Part shown: positions 49,416-58,595 of the stretch, piece after piece
Position numbering within the stretch: position 1 is the first letter of the stretch
Layout: every line of letters begins with the position of its first letter
From: Chryseobacterium sp. POL2
GTDB taxonomy: Bacteria; Bacteroidota; Bacteroidia; Flavobacteriales; Weeksellaceae
NCBI RefSeq assembly: GCF_011058315.1
Contig: NZ_CP049298.1
Coordinates: forward strand, 2,790,001-2,854,000
DNA length: 64,000 bases
Direction of reading: 5' to 3'
Translations under genes and position numbers: made by a program
The notes under the pieces: model-generated
The model's database searches: none
What the model saw: the letters and a program-made list of their open reading frames with translations, nothing else
What the model was told of the DNA's origin: nothing

Positions 49416-50626
49416 TTTTTTAACATCAAGTTACAAGTCCAATACAAGCCTGTGGCGGCAATGGTCAAGATAATCCCAGAGCCAATCCATAATGTATTAA
49501 AACCTAAATCGCTAGCAACATTGGTTCCTAAAATCGGTGTTATTATAAACGAAAACGAAAAAGCCATACCGTTCAGTCCCATGTAAGCGCCTTTGTTGCC
49601 ACCTTGTGATCGCATTGCTGTAAGGGTCGACATAAAAGGTAATGCCAGAATTTCACCAACACTTAATATCGTCATTGATAATAATAGTGTTAAAATATGA
49701 TGGTCAAAAGCCAAAAGTGTGTACGAAAGTCCACAAGCAAAAGCGCCTAGAAATAATGTCTGCGCAATAGTCCAATGTTTTTCAGCAAAGTTGACGATGA
49801 GCATTTCTAAAACAACAATGATAAAACCGCTGTATCCCAAAACATAGCCAATTGTCGTTTGGTCAAGATGTGCAACTTCTTTATAAAAAATCGGAATGGT
49901 ATTGAAAAATTGGAAAAAACAAACCGAAAAAATCATACATAAAAGACAAAACAAAATAAACTGAAAGTCTTTATAAGGCGATTTTCCTTTGGCTATATTT
50001 AAATTTTTCTGTTTGTTCTGTTTTTGTTTTGCTTGGAAAATTTTGTTTCGTTTTCTGAAAAATACCACATACATCACACCAGCAACCAAAGCAGCAACAG
50101 CATTAACACCAAATAAAAAATTGTAGGATATTGCGGACAAAATTCCACCAAGCGCTGGCCCAATGGAGAAACCAAGGTTAATAGCCATTCTGTTCAACGA
50201 GAAGGCACGTGTTATATTTTGAGGTTTTGCATATTTGGTTATCGCTACAGAATTGGCTGGACGAAAGGATTCGCTGATAATGCTCTGTATTAAAATTATT
50301 GTCATCATCCCTTCCAGACTCGGAAAGTAAGGAATTAGTAAAAATAAAGGCACACTCAAAAACAAACTAATGCTTTGTACGCGGTATTCCCCAACTTTAT
50401 CCGTTAGAAAACCGCCAATCCATGAGCCAATTACGGAGCCAATGCCATAAAACATCAGTACAAGTCCTGCTTCTTTTAGTCCAAAATGTAATTTGTCGGT
50501 CATGTAAACGCCCAAAAATGGTAAAACCATAGAGCCAGATCTGTTGATTAACATTACAATCGACAGCATCCAAGCTTCTTTGGATAAACCTTTAAAAGAA
50601 TCTGCATATATTCTGAAAAGCCCCAA
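49397..50626 (-). CDS. MFS transporter
   Basis: 409 aa, twelve membrane helices; the start is a TTG (50626) since no in-frame ATG precedes the first helix (AWMLSIVMLINRSGSMVLPFLGVYM). The loop 2-3 motif is GSWIGGFLTDKVGEYRV, matching the MFS signature GxxxDRxGRR loosely, and the central loop is basic (RKRNKIFQAKQKQNKQKNLN). It resembles drug or peptide exporters of the DHA1 group; substrate unknown. A TAACTTTG box (50649-50642) lies 15 nt upstream. Confidence 0.85.
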   Translation of the reverse strand: MGLFRIYADSFKGLSKEAWMLSIVMLINRSGSMVLPFLGVYMTDKLHFGLKEAGLVLMFYGIGSVIGSWIGGFLTDKVGEYRVQSISLFLSVPLFLLIPYFPSLEGMMTIILIQSIISESFRPANSVAITKYAKPQNITRAFSLNRMAINLGFSIGPALGGILSAISYNFLFGVNAVAALVAGVMYVVFFRKRNKIFQAKQKQNKQKNLNIAKGKSPYKDFQFILFCLLCMIFSVCFFQFFNTIPIFYKEVAHLDQTTIGYVLGYSGFIIVVLEMLIVNFAEKHWTIAQTLFLGAFACGLSYTLLAFDHHILTLLLSMTILSVGEILALPFMSTLTAMRSQGGNKGAYMGLNGMAFSFSFIITPILGTNVASDLGFNTLWIGSGIILTIAATGLYWTCNLMLKNKKTEY

Positions 50627-50674
50627 ATTTTAAATTTTCAGCAAAGTTAAGCTTTCTGTCTTGGAACCAAATGG

Positions 50675-50705
50675 AAAGCGACCTCATTTTGAAGTCGCTT
50701 TTTAA
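50675..50705. terminator. Possible terminator downstream of asnB
   Basis: Stem AAAGCGAC / GTCGCTTT (50675-50682, 50694-50701). The U-run is better on the plus strand than on the minus strand where asnB lies, so efficiency for asnB is uncertain. Confidence 0.5.
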
Positions 50706-50719
50706 AAATTTGTTAATCT

Positions 50720-52381
50720 TTAGTAAGCGGTTTCATGGACTTTCACAGCACGTCCGCTTGGGTCATTCATTTTTTTGAAAGCTTCATCCCATTCCAAAGC
50801 TATTGGTGTAGAGCAAGCGACCGATGGTACCGAAGGAACACAAGAAGCGGCGCTGTCACTTGGGAAATGTTCTTCAAAAATACTTCTGTAACGGTATTCT
50901 TCTTTACTCATTGGTGTGTTGATTGGGAAGCGGTATTTCGCCTGCGTCATCATTTCATCTGTAACTGTTTCCTCTGCGATTTGCTTTAAACTATCAATCC
51001 AAGAATAACCAACGCCATCGCTGAACTGTTCTTTCTGGCGCCAAGCAACGCTTTCTGGTAAAAGATCTTCGAAGGCTTTACGAAGAACCCATTTTTCCAT
51101 TCGTTCTGGTGTAATCATTTTGTCTTTTGGATTAATACGCATTGCAACATCCATGAATTCTTTATCCAAAAACGGAACGCGCCCTTCGATGCCCCAAGCC
51201 ATTAACGATTTGTTGGCGCGAAGACAATCATAAAGATGAAGTTTGCTAAGTTTTCGAACGTTTTCTTCATGGAAAGCTTGTGCAGATGGCGCTTTGTGAA
51301 AATAGAGATAGCCACCAAACAATTCGTCGGAGCCTTCACCAGAAAGAACCATTTTTATTCCCATAGATTTTATAGCCCGAGCCAAAAGATACATTGGTGT
51401 GGAGGCTCGGATGGTGGTGACGTCGTAAGTTTCTAAGTGATAAATAACATCGCGAATTGCATCAAGGCCTTCTTGGACTGTATATTTTACTTCGTGATGC
51501 ACAGATCCAATATGATCCGCAACTTTCCGAGCTGCAACTAGATCGGGAGAAGTTTCTAAACCAACGGCAAAGCTGTGTAAACGCGGATACCATGCTTCTT
51601 GTGTATCGTCACTTTCTACACGTTGACGCGCAAACTTTGCAGTAACCGCTGCAATAATACTAGAATCCAAACCGCCAGATAACAATACGCCATAAGGAAC
51701 ATCACTCATTAGCTGACGATGTACAGCATCTTCCAAAGATTTTCTAATCGCAGAAATATCCGTCGGATTATCTTTGACATTATCAAAGTTTTCCCAATCG
51801 CGTTGATACCATTGTTGCGGTGTGTGACCTTCGGGACTATAGATGAGGTGTCCTGGAGGAAACTCCTCTATTCGGTTGCAAAAGCCTTCCAAAGCTTTCA
51901 GTTCGGAAGCAATATAATAATTACCTTGTTTGTCCCAAGCTTGATAGAGAGGGATAATTCCCATGTGGTCGCGACTAATGAGGTATTCGTTTTTGTCAAT
52001 GTCGTAGATTGCAAAAGCAAAAATACCATTTAGTTTTTCAATGAAATCTTTTCCATATTGCTGAAAAAGAGCTAAAATAACTTCGCAGTCTGACTTGGTT
52101 TGAAAATCGTAATCGGGAAACTCCGCTTTTAGTTCTTGATGGTTGTAGATTTCACCATTTACGGCCAGTACAAATTTACCGTCTTTTGAAAATAAAGGTT
52201 GTTTACCCGAAGTAGGGTCAACTATGGCTAATCTTTCATGAGAGAAAATTATTTTTTCATTTTGAAAAATACCCGACCAGTCTGGACCACGATGTCTGAT
52301 TTTTTTTGACATTTCTAAAATCTGTGGGCGTAGAAGCTCCGTTTTTTGTTTTGCATCAAACAAACATACAATTCCGCACAT
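50720..52381 (-). CDS. asnB: Asparagine synthase (glutamine-hydrolysing)
   Basis: 553 aa. The N-terminal class II glutamine amidotransferase domain begins with the catalytic Cys2 (MCGIVCLFD), with RHRGPDWSGIF, HERLAIVDP and NGEIYNHQELK. The synthetase domain (about 215-500) has the ATP-pyrophosphatase loop SGGLDSSI and the aspartate-binding region SGEGSDELFGGYLYFHKAP. It is of the AsnB group rather than amidotransferase-like paralogues, as the DNHLGIIPLY-type stretch reads RDHMGIIPLY. A promoter TTG-N20-TAATTTTG (52449-52419) lies 37 nt upstream. Confidence 0.96.
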   Translation of the reverse strand: MCGIVCLFDAKQKTELLRPQILEMSKKIRHRGPDWSGIFQNEKIIFSHERLAIVDPTSGKQPLFSKDGKFVLAVNGEIYNHQELKAEFPDYDFQTKSDCEVILALFQQYGKDFIEKLNGIFAFAIYDIDKNEYLISRDHMGIIPLYQAWDKQGNYYIASELKALEGFCNRIEEFPPGHLIYSPEGHTPQQWYQRDWENFDNVKDNPTDISAIRKSLEDAVHRQLMSDVPYGVLLSGGLDSSIIAAVTAKFARQRVESDDTQEAWYPRLHSFAVGLETSPDLVAARKVADHIGSVHHEVKYTVQEGLDAIRDVIYHLETYDVTTIRASTPMYLLARAIKSMGIKMVLSGEGSDELFGGYLYFHKAPSAQAFHEENVRKLSKLHLYDCLRANKSLMAWGIEGRVPFLDKEFMDVAMRINPKDKMITPERMEKWVLRKAFEDLLPESVAWRQKEQFSDGVGYSWIDSLKQIAEETVTDEMMTQAKYRFPINTPMSKEEYRYRSIFEEHFPSDSAASCVPSVPSVACSTPIALEWDEAFKKMNDPSGRAVKVHETAY

Positions 52382-52626
52382 TTTGTTAATTTTTTTTATT
52401 TGATTAATAAATATGCTTCAAAATTATAATTACTATTTATTTTTTACAATAAAAAATTAAGTTTGATTAAAATATCGCACATAATATTTTTGTTTTGATT
52501 AAAAATTTTCTTTTTCTCAGTGGTTTTTAAGTCTGGTATTAGAATATTTTTTAAATGCGGTGTATTTGGTTTTTATTTGAAATTAAAAAAAAATCAAAAA
52601 AATTGGTGAATTTTAAAAATAAAGTT
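52382..52626. other. Long gene-free AT-rich stretch upstream of asnB
   Basis: About 245 bp with no ORF or strong hairpin. It holds the asnB promoter on the minus strand at its left end and, at its right end, the putative -33 element of candidate sRNA B (TTG, 52603-52605). The middle, about 52450-52600, shows nothing further that I can support. Confidence 0.5.
52419..52449 (-). promoter_or_regulatory. asnB promoter (TTG-N20-TAATTTTG)
   Basis: On the minus strand TTG (52449-52447) and TAATTTTG (52426-52419) are 20 nt apart, close to the standard spacing. The asnB ATG is 37 nt downstream. Confidence 0.6.
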
Positions 52627-52634
52627 TATATTCG
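52603..52634 (+). promoter_or_regulatory. Putative promoter of candidate sRNA B (TTG-N21-TATATTCG)
   Basis: TTG (52603-52605) and TATATTCG (52627-52634), a one-mismatch version of TAnnTTTG. It points into the stretch that ends in the orphan terminator at 52753-52776. Confidence 0.45.
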
Positions 52635-52639
52635 CTAAC

Positions 52640-52776
52640 GGTTAGGATAAGGAGAATCTCAATTCAAATTTCTTAACATGGATCAATAGATTAAGAGTTG
52701 CAAAATTTTTAATTTAGGATCTCAATAATTTTTTTCATCATTTGTGTTTTTGCCTCCGCTTCGTGCGGAGGTTTTT
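52640..52776 (+). ncRNA. Candidate small RNA, copy B of a shared-tail family
   Basis: A 137-nt plus-strand stretch without a credible ORF. It starts after a promoter-like pair and ends in a plus-only terminator. A possible stem CTTAA / TTAAG lies at about 52672-52695. The tail CAATAA-T7-CATCATTTGTG-T5 (52722-52751) matches copy A at 34656-34686 with a one-base length difference, while the bodies and terminator stems of the two copies differ. Shared tail plus orphan terminators suggests a family of independently transcribed RNAs. No match to a named family is claimed. Confidence 0.5.
52753..52776 (+). terminator. Orphan plus-strand terminator ending candidate sRNA B
   Basis: Seven-base GC-rich stem CCTCCGC / GCGGAGG (52753-52759, 52765-52771) with loop TTCGT and five T's. 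On the minus strand no U-tract follows, so it does not belong to the convergent membrane-protein gene. Confidence 0.85.
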
Positions 52777-52805
52777 GTTTCAAAAAAGCCGATGAATAGA
52801 TCATT

Positions 52806-54425
52806 TTAAGGATAAGTTTTATTGATAATCTGCTGCAAGTCTTGCAGTTCTTTTGGGCTAAGTTTTTTCCAAATAAAACCAGATTTCAAATCTTGAGTCG
52901 CTGTTTGGGGAAAGATGCCTGCTTTTTTATAATCGTTAAGATAATCAGGAGAAATCGCGGGAAGTGGCGTGTCAAAACTGAAAGGATAGTTTTTAACTAC
53001 ATTGAATTTCAGATTTCCGATTTGATGGGTTTTGTATTGATTTAATTCAAAATAAGCGGGACGCAAAAGTTGAAATTTTTCCCAAGCCATGATAGTTGCT
53101 CCTAATTTGAAACTTGGAATTGATGTTTGTAAACTTTTCGGAAAAATTAGTCCCCAAAAAATAATGACAGACATTCCCGTAAAGGCAACTTTTGCAAAAG
53201 GATACCAGGTTTTTGAAAATACGATGATCCCAAGGACCAGAAAAACATCTAAAAATAATCGATATTGAGCGGAGAAAATTAGGATTAAGATACTTTTTAA
53301 AAAAATGCTGAGTGTTAAAATTGACAGTATTTTTCTCTTTTTTATAAAGGCTAAAATTAGCAGCGAAATTAAACTTAAGACAAAGGCTTTGTTGATAAAT
53401 CCTTTGATGCCGTCAAGGTTTAACCAATTGACAATGTAGTCCCAAGTTGTGAAATTCTTAATAGATTCATAAGAGTATTGAAGGTCGTAACTCAATTCTA
53501 AACTTGTCTGTCGCGAGTCTTCCAACAAAAATGAATTGGGTTGCCACGGCAGACCCAAATCTGGAAAACCAATTGGAAAAAATGGATGTCCAAAAGCCCA
53601 AATATTTTTAATTGTATATAAGATTAAGAAACAGAAACCAGGTAATAATGTAGTAATTCGGTTTCTTTTGACAATCCAAAAATATAGAAACACAAATATT
53701 AACAACCAGAAAGATGTTGGTTTTATACTCATTGCAAAACTCGCTAATAGGAATAAAAAATTAGCGTTTCTTGAATAGCCAAACGTGTCTTTAATAATGA
53801 TGAATGCAAAAATCAAAATCGGTAAATCGGGACTTGGTGATTGTGCAAATAAGAAAAAAAAGGGAGCGAATATTAGCCCATTCCAAAATCTGGTTTCAAA
53901 AATGTAAATGATAAAAACAATTATTAAAAATGTGTTAATCCTAAGAGAAGTATCGACAAATGTTGAAAAACCAGATTGAAAAATATGCCAGGTCGAATAT
54001 TGTCCCAAAAGCATATCGAGATTAGAAATTCCTTTTACAATTCCAAATTCTTTTAGCCAGCTAATTGTTGGTATATAGTAGCCAAAATGATCTAAGATGA
54101 AAGGATAAAAACTGCCTGCTAATAAGGTCGTGGCGATGCAGAAATAGAAAAATCGCGATTGTCGCCTAAAAAAGTATATTAACTTTTTATAGATTTTAAA
54201 ATAAATAAAACTTCCTAAACCCAACAGACAAAATATAATTTCGATAATGAAATTAATAGGAACGAAAAATGCTAAAAATGTCCAGATTCCTGTTGTTATG
54301 CTGATTCCTAATAAGATATTTGTGCTTATTCGCTCTTCATGAAAAGCTACAAAATGCTGGTATAATTTTCCTAAACCAGAAATAATAATAAGCAATAGCG
54401 AAATTGTTAATACAAGATATAGCAT
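52806..54425 (-). CDS. Polytopic membrane protein (LIC_10190-like / GT-C-like)
   Basis: 539 aa from the ATG at 54425; the frame is open 12 codons further to an ATG at 54461, but those codons form the hairpin terminator of the gene upstream. About 12-13 membrane helices from residue 1 (MLYLVLTISLLLIIISGLG) to about 425, then a soluble tail of about 110 residues. A loop after helix 4 reads FYPFILDHFGYYIPTISWLKEFGIVKGISNL, where the acidic residue before two aromatics is reminiscent of GT-C transferases using lipid-linked sugars. I recall similar proteins named after Leptospira LIC_10190. Function unknown; envelope glycan transfer is a guess. Confidence 0.7.
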   Translation of the reverse strand: MLYLVLTISLLLIIISGLGKLYQHFVAFHEERISTNILLGISITTGIWTFLAFFVPINFIIEIIFCLLGLGSFIYFKIYKKLIYFFRRQSRFFYFCIATTLLAGSFYPFILDHFGYYIPTISWLKEFGIVKGISNLDMLLGQYSTWHIFQSGFSTFVDTSLRINTFLIIVFIIYIFETRFWNGLIFAPFFFLFAQSPSPDLPILIFAFIIIKDTFGYSRNANFLFLLASFAMSIKPTSFWLLIFVFLYFWIVKRNRITTLLPGFCFLILYTIKNIWAFGHPFFPIGFPDLGLPWQPNSFLLEDSRQTSLELSYDLQYSYESIKNFTTWDYIVNWLNLDGIKGFINKAFVLSLISLLILAFIKKRKILSILTLSIFLKSILILIFSAQYRLFLDVFLVLGIIVFSKTWYPFAKVAFTGMSVIIFWGLIFPKSLQTSIPSFKLGATIMAWEKFQLLRPAYFELNQYKTHQIGNLKFNVVKNYPFSFDTPLPAISPDYLNDYKKAGIFPQTATQDLKSGFIWKKLSPKELQDLQQIINKTYP

Positions 54426-54428
54426 AAA

Positions 54429-54460
54429 AAAAGATTGCCTAAAAATAAACAATCTTTTCA
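54429..54460 (-). terminator. Terminator of the glycine-zipper lipoprotein gene, inside the extended downstream ORF
   Basis: On the minus strand AAAAGATTG pairs with CAATCTTTT around a 12-nt loop, followed by a run of T. It lies 20-50 nt after the lipoprotein stop and covers codons 2-12 of the longer version of the next ORF, so it argues for the later start at 54425. Confidence 0.7.
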
Positions 54461-54480
54461 TAAAAATATATAACTAACTA

Positions 54481-55044
54481 CTACTTCTTTTGTACTCTTC
54501 CTGATTTTCGATCTTCGGATCGTCCGATGGTGTAGCCTGTTGCGCCACCAACAACACCACCTACGACTGCGCCAAGACCAGGATTTTTCTTAGAGATAAT
54601 TGCGCCAGCCGCCGCGCCACCAACTGTACCAATAATGGTACCTTTTGCAGCCGAGCTCATCCCTTTTTTCTGTGTGTTGGCTGCTGTTCCTGATGAAGAA
54701 GATGCGCCAGAGTTGGAGATCCCTGTACTTGCATATCCTGTATTGTTGTTTGCAGAAGATGAGGACGAACTTCTATGTTTTTTAGTTCTTGTTGCTTTGG
54801 GAGCTGTATTTTGTGCAGCTACTTTTTTGTCTTCAGCAGCTTTGGCAATGCTATCTTTCATCTTAGTTTTCTCGAACTCCATTTTTTCTTTCTCGATAGC
54901 TAATTTTTGTTTTTCAATGTCCAATTGTCTAACCTGATATTCTATCTTTTGTTGTTCTAAGGATTTCTCTACTTGCTTGTCTTCTTTTTTACATGAAACA
55001 ATTAACATTAATGATGCAAATCCACTTAAAAATACCTTTTTCAT
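54481..55044 (-). CDS. Lipoprotein with coiled coil and glycine-zipper C-terminus
   Basis: 187 aa from ATG 55044 (MKKVFLSGFASLMLIVSCKK, lipobox Cys at residue 18); an ATG at 55062 is the longer alternative. A charged helix (about 24-75, EKSLEQQKIEYQVRQLDIEK onward) looks coiled coil. A Ser/Asn/Thr-rich linker (about 90-130) follows, then a glycine-zipper segment (about 135-180: GTIIGTVGGAAAGAIISKKNPGLGAVVGGVVGGATGYTIGR), as in YMGG/Rick-17kDa outer-membrane lipoproteins, and a basic tail. The zipper is likely to insert in or associate with the outer membrane. Function unknown. Confidence 0.85.
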   Translation of the reverse strand: MKKVFLSGFASLMLIVSCKKEDKQVEKSLEQQKIEYQVRQLDIEKQKLAIEKEKMEFEKTKMKDSIAKAAEDKKVAAQNTAPKATRTKKHRSSSSSSANNNTGYASTGISNSGASSSSGTAANTQKKGMSSAAKGTIIGTVGGAAAGAIISKKNPGLGAVVGGVVGGATGYTIGRSEDRKSGRVQKK

Positions 55045-55179
55045 AACAATCTTCTTTAGCATTATTTCTTTATGATGATTATAACGAAATAATTTTGTTT
55101 ATCGTCTGCATAAAGACAATTATAATTCCAAAACGAATAAAAGGATTGTTAAAAATCTTAAATTTTATTAATTAAAAAG

Positions 55180-55210
55180 AAAAAGCTTCGAAGATATTCG
55201 AAGCTTTTTT
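55180..55210 (-). terminator. Terminator after purA
   Basis: Thirteen-base perfect stem AAAAAGCTTCGAA / TTCGAAGCTTTTT with loop GATA; the U-tract on the minus strand is provided by the A-run at 55176-55184. Confidence 0.87.
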
Positions 55211-55222
55211 GAGAGTTTTATT

Positions 55223-56509
55223 TTAGAATAATTCTTTTCTAATAATGTTTTGGGAACGTTCTGGCCCAACTGAAACCAAATAAACACTAATGCCTAAATA
55301 ATTTTCGATGAACTCAATATATTTTTTTGCATTTGTAGGAAGTTCATCATAAGATCTTGCCTTAGTAATGTCTTCTTCCCAACCTTCTAGCTCTTGATAA
55401 ATTGGTTCATAATTATAAAGTTTGGTCGTAGAAGATGTGAAATAATCAATAATTTTTCCGTCTTCAGTTTTATAATGCGTTGCAATTTTTAGCTTCCCGA
55501 TATTAGATAAGACATCCAATTTTGTAATGACAAGATTGTTGATGCCGTTAATCATACAAGCGTGTTTTAAAGAAACTAAATCTAGCCAACCTGTTCTGCG
55601 AGGTCGTCCTGTAGTTGCTCCAAATTCACCACCTATTTGTCTAATGTTTTCACCCAATTCGTTTTCAAGCTCCGTTGGGAAGGGGCCATTTCCGACTCTA
55701 GTTGTATAGGCTTTCGCAACACCAATCAAATTTTGTAAAGCTGTTGGGGGAACACCTGCTCCAGTACAAACGCCACCTGTAGAAGGTGAAGATGAGGTTA
55801 CATAAGGATAAGTCCCGAAGTCGATATCAAGCATTAAGGCTTGTGCGCCTTCGAACAAAATATTCTTATTGTCGCGGATAGCCTCGTTAATTTCTAGTTC
55901 TGTATCAACAATTCTATCCTTTAGACGTTCTCCTAAAGCTAAAAATTCATTATAAATTTCTTCAACATCTAATGTAGGTTTTTCGAAATATTTTTCAAAA
56001 ATTGAATTCTTGATTTTTAAATTTTTCTCAATTTTTTCACGAAGAACACTTGGATTGAGAAGGTCAATCATGCGTATTCCGACTCTTGCAATTTTGTCCT
56101 CGTAGCAAGGTCCAATTCCTTTTTTTGTTGTGCCGATTTGTGTGGCACCATTTTCTTCTTCACGATAAGTGTCCAAAAGAATATGGTAGGGCATAATCAC
56201 GTGTGCGCGACGGCTAATAAAGACATGATCTGTTTTTAGACCCTTAGACTCGATGGTTTCAATTTCTTTGATAAAAGCCTTTGGGTTCACCACAACACCA
56301 TTAGCGATGATGCATTTTCCTTTGCATTGTAATACCCCAGAAGGCAAAAGATGAAGCACGAATTTTTCGTCGCCCACATACACTGTATGTCCAGCGTTAT
56401 CGCCACCTTGGAAACGAACAACATACTCGGATTTTGCTGATAGAACGTCGGTAATTTTACCTTTTCCCTCGTCTCCGTATTGGAGTCCAACAACTACGTA
56501 AGTTGACAT
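55223..56509 (-). CDS. purA: Adenylosuccinate synthetase
   Basis: 428 aa. It joins IMP and aspartate with GTP to give adenylosuccinate, the first committed step to AMP. Motifs: VVGLQYGDEGKGKITD (catalytic Asp and P-loop-like), GGDNAGHTV with the catalytic His, IGTTKKGIGPCYEDK, FEGAQALMLDIDFGTYPYVTSS and GATTGRPRRTGWLD. Normal length. It has one of the best promoters in the window, TTTG-N19-TAAATTTG (56568-56538), and its own terminator, so it is monocistronic. Confidence 0.97.
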   Translation of the reverse strand: MSTYVVVGLQYGDEGKGKITDVLSAKSEYVVRFQGGDNAGHTVYVGDEKFVLHLLPSGVLQCKGKCIIANGVVVNPKAFIKEIETIESKGLKTDHVFISRRAHVIMPYHILLDTYREEENGATQIGTTKKGIGPCYEDKIARVGIRMIDLLNPSVLREKIEKNLKIKNSIFEKYFEKPTLDVEEIYNEFLALGERLKDRIVDTELEINEAIRDNKNILFEGAQALMLDIDFGTYPYVTSSSPSTGGVCTGAGVPPTALQNLIGVAKAYTTRVGNGPFPTELENELGENIRQIGGEFGATTGRPRRTGWLDLVSLKHACMINGINNLVITKLDVLSNIGKLKIATHYKTEDGKIIDYFTSSTTKLYNYEPIYQELEGWEEDITKARSYDELPTNAKKYIEFIENYLGISVYLVSVGPERSQNIIRKELF

Positions 56510-56537
56510 ATATTTTTACTTTTTTATTAGATTTCTA

Positions 56538-56568
56538 CAAATTTACTTTTAATTCAGTGCTTTACAAA
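56538..56568 (-). promoter_or_regulatory. purA promoter (TTTG-N19-TAAATTTG)
   Basis: TTTG (56568-56565) and TAAATTTG (56545-56538) on the minus strand with exactly 19 nt between; 28 nt to the purA ATG. Confidence 0.78.
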
Positions 56569-56674
56569 ATTATATTTAAGCTAATTTTTAATTTATTTTT
56601 TAATAGTTAGTCGCTTCATTTTTTTTCCCACGAGAAAATCTTACCTTTGAGTATCAACATAAATATTTTATAAA

Positions 56675-57697
56675 ATGCCGGAGTTTCTTCATCCCGATAA
56701 AGACAATTATTCGCCTGAAGAGTTGATGAGTGAGGAACAAATTCGTCCCCAGTCGTTTCAAGATTTTGCGGGACAACGCAAGACTTTAGAGAATCTAGAA
56801 GTCTTTGTCGCAGCTGCCAAAAATAGAGCTGCTGCGCTGGATCATGTATTATTACACGGACCGCCCGGACTTGGGAAAACAACATTGGCTCATATTATCG
56901 CAAACGAATTGGGGGTGGGATGCAAAATAACATCTGGACCAGTTCTTGACAAACCAGGAAGTTTGGCAGGATTGCTCACCAATCTGGAGGAGAACGATGT
57001 TCTTTTCATTGACGAAATCCACCGTTTGTCACCCATTGTGGAAGAATATCTGTACTCTGCGATGGAAGATTTTAAAATCGATATTATGCTAGAAACAGGG
57101 CCTAATGCGAGAAGTGTACAGATAGGACTTAATCCCTTTACCTTGGTTGGAGCAACCACAAGATCGGGGATGTTGACCAAGCCTTTGTTGGCGCGATTTG
57201 GTATTCAGTCACGTTTAGAATATTATAATATCGAATTGCTGTCAAGCATTATTATACGAAGTGCGCGGGTCTTAGGAATTAAAATTTATGAAGATGCGGC
57301 TATCGAAATAGCACGACGTAGCCGAGGAACACCAAGAATTGCGAATGCCCTGTTGCGACGTGTTCGTGATTTTGCAGAAGTGAAAGGCAATGGCGAAATA
57401 GAAATTAAGATTACAAAATATGCTTTAAATTCTCTAAATGTAGATGAATTTGGACTTGATGAAATGGATAACAAAATGTTGTTGACAATGATTCAGAATT
57501 TTAAAGGAAAGCCAGTTGGCATAAGTGCTTTAGCGACATCTATTGGCGAAAATCCCGAAACTTTGGAAGAAGTCTATGAGCCCTATTTAATTCAGGAAGG
57601 ATTTATTATTCGCACACCGCGCGGTCGGGAAGTAACGGACAAGGCTTATCAGCATCTTAATTTAACAAAGTTAAAAAGTCCAGGCGAATTATTTTAA
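56675..57697 (+). CDS. ruvB: Holliday junction branch-migration helicase RuvB
   Basis: 340 aa AAA+ motor of the RuvABC system. Walker [13 protein letters not shown], Walker [10 protein letters not shown], sensor 1 [20 protein letters not shown], arginine finger region [22 protein letters not shown], and a winged-helix C-terminus ([20 protein letters not shown]). Full length. A TACCTTTG box (56642-56649) lies 25 nt upstream. It is 24 bp before the MBL-fold gene, with which it probably shares a transcript. Confidence 0.97.
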   Translation: MPEFLHPDKDNYSPEELMSEEQIRPQSFQDFAGQRKTLENLEVFVAAAKNRAAALDHVLLHGPPGLGKTTLAHIIANELGVGCKITSGPVLDKPGSLAGLLTNLEENDVLFIDEIHRLSPIVEEYLYSAMEDFKIDIMLETGPNARSVQIGLNPFTLVGATTRSGMLTKPLLARFGIQSRLEYYNIELLSSIIIRSARVLGIKIYEDAAIEIARRSRGTPRIANALLRRVRDFAEVKGNGEIEIKITKYALNSLNVDEFGLDEMDNKMLLTMIQNFKGKPVGISALATSIGENPETLEEVYEPYLIQEGFIIRTPRGREVTDKAYQHLNLTKLKSPGELF

Positions 57698-57721
57698 ATT
57701 TATATTAAAGACAAAATATAT

Positions 57722-58588
57722 ATGAAGTTATACCCTATACAATGTGGAAAGTTTAAGCTAGATGGCGGCGCAATGTTCGGTGTCGTCCCGAAGACGATTT
57801 GGAATAAAACCAATCCTGCTGACGACAATAATTTAATAGAATTAGGAACACGGTCCTTACTAATCGAAGATGGGAAAAAACTTATCCTTGTCGATTGCGG
57901 GTTAGGTAACAAACAAGATGATAAATTCTTTGGACATTACTCACTTTGGGGTGATGATAGTTTGGATAAAAACCTTTCTAAATATGGATTTGTAAAAGAA
58001 GATATTACAGATGTGTTTTTGACACACCTTCATTTTGACCATTGTGGTGGCGCTATCGAATGGAATGATGACAGAACAGGCTATCGTCCAGCTTTCAAAA
58101 ATGCACAATTTTGGACCAACGATAATCATTGGGATTGGGCGGTTAATCCTAATCCGCGCGAAAAAGCCAGTTTTTTGAAAGAAAATATATTGCCAATTCA
58201 GGAGAGTGGTCAACTTAATTTTTTGTCATTGCCAACGACTGGAAATTATGGCTTTGCACCAGATTTGAAAATGGATGTCATTTTCGTAGATGGTCACACC
58301 GAAAAACAAATGCTACCAGTTATACAATATCAAGAAAAGACGATTGTTTTTGCCGCAGATCTTATTCCAACTGCAGGACATATCCCTTTGGTTTACGTCA
58401 TGGGTTATGACACGCGACCTTTATTAACAGTTGCCGAAAAAGAAAAGTTCTTAAAACAATGCGTTGACAACGAGTATCTTTTATTTTTTGAACACGATGC
58501 GCATAACGAATTAGCCAGTCTTAAAATGACAGAAAAAGGAGTTCGACTGGATCAAACTTATTCTTTTAACGAAGTGTTTGGGTATTAA
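57722..58588 (+). CDS. MBL-fold metallo-hydrolase
   Basis: 288 aa metallo-beta-lactamase-fold enzyme. The dinuclear zinc motif is THLHFDHCGG (H102, H104, D106, H107), with further ligands likely in FVDGHTEKQ (His), ADLIPTAGH (Asp) and FFEHDAHNE (His). The layout resembles the large family of uncharacterised MBL hydrolases related to quorum-quenching lactonases and glyoxalase II. Substrate not known. It sits between ruvB (24 bp) and coaE (7 bp). Confidence 0.9.
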   Translation: MKLYPIQCGKFKLDGGAMFGVVPKTIWNKTNPADDNNLIELGTRSLLIEDGKKLILVDCGLGNKQDDKFFGHYSLWGDDSLDKNLSKYGFVKEDITDVFLTHLHFDHCGGAIEWNDDRTGYRPAFKNAQFWTNDNHWDWAVNPNPREKASFLKENILPIQESGQLNFLSLPTTGNYGFAPDLKMDVIFVDGHTEKQMLPVIQYQEKTIVFAADLIPTAGHIPLVYVMGYDTRPLLTVAEKEKFLKQCVDNEYLLFFEHDAHNELASLKMTEKGVRLDQTYSFNEVFGY

Positions 58589-58595
58589 ATTTTAG

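Noticed and set aside
54481-55044. Gly/Ser-rich lipoprotein as a possible secreted adhesin
   Set aside because: No T9SS signal or repeat domain; the glycine zipper fits an outer-membrane lipoprotein better.
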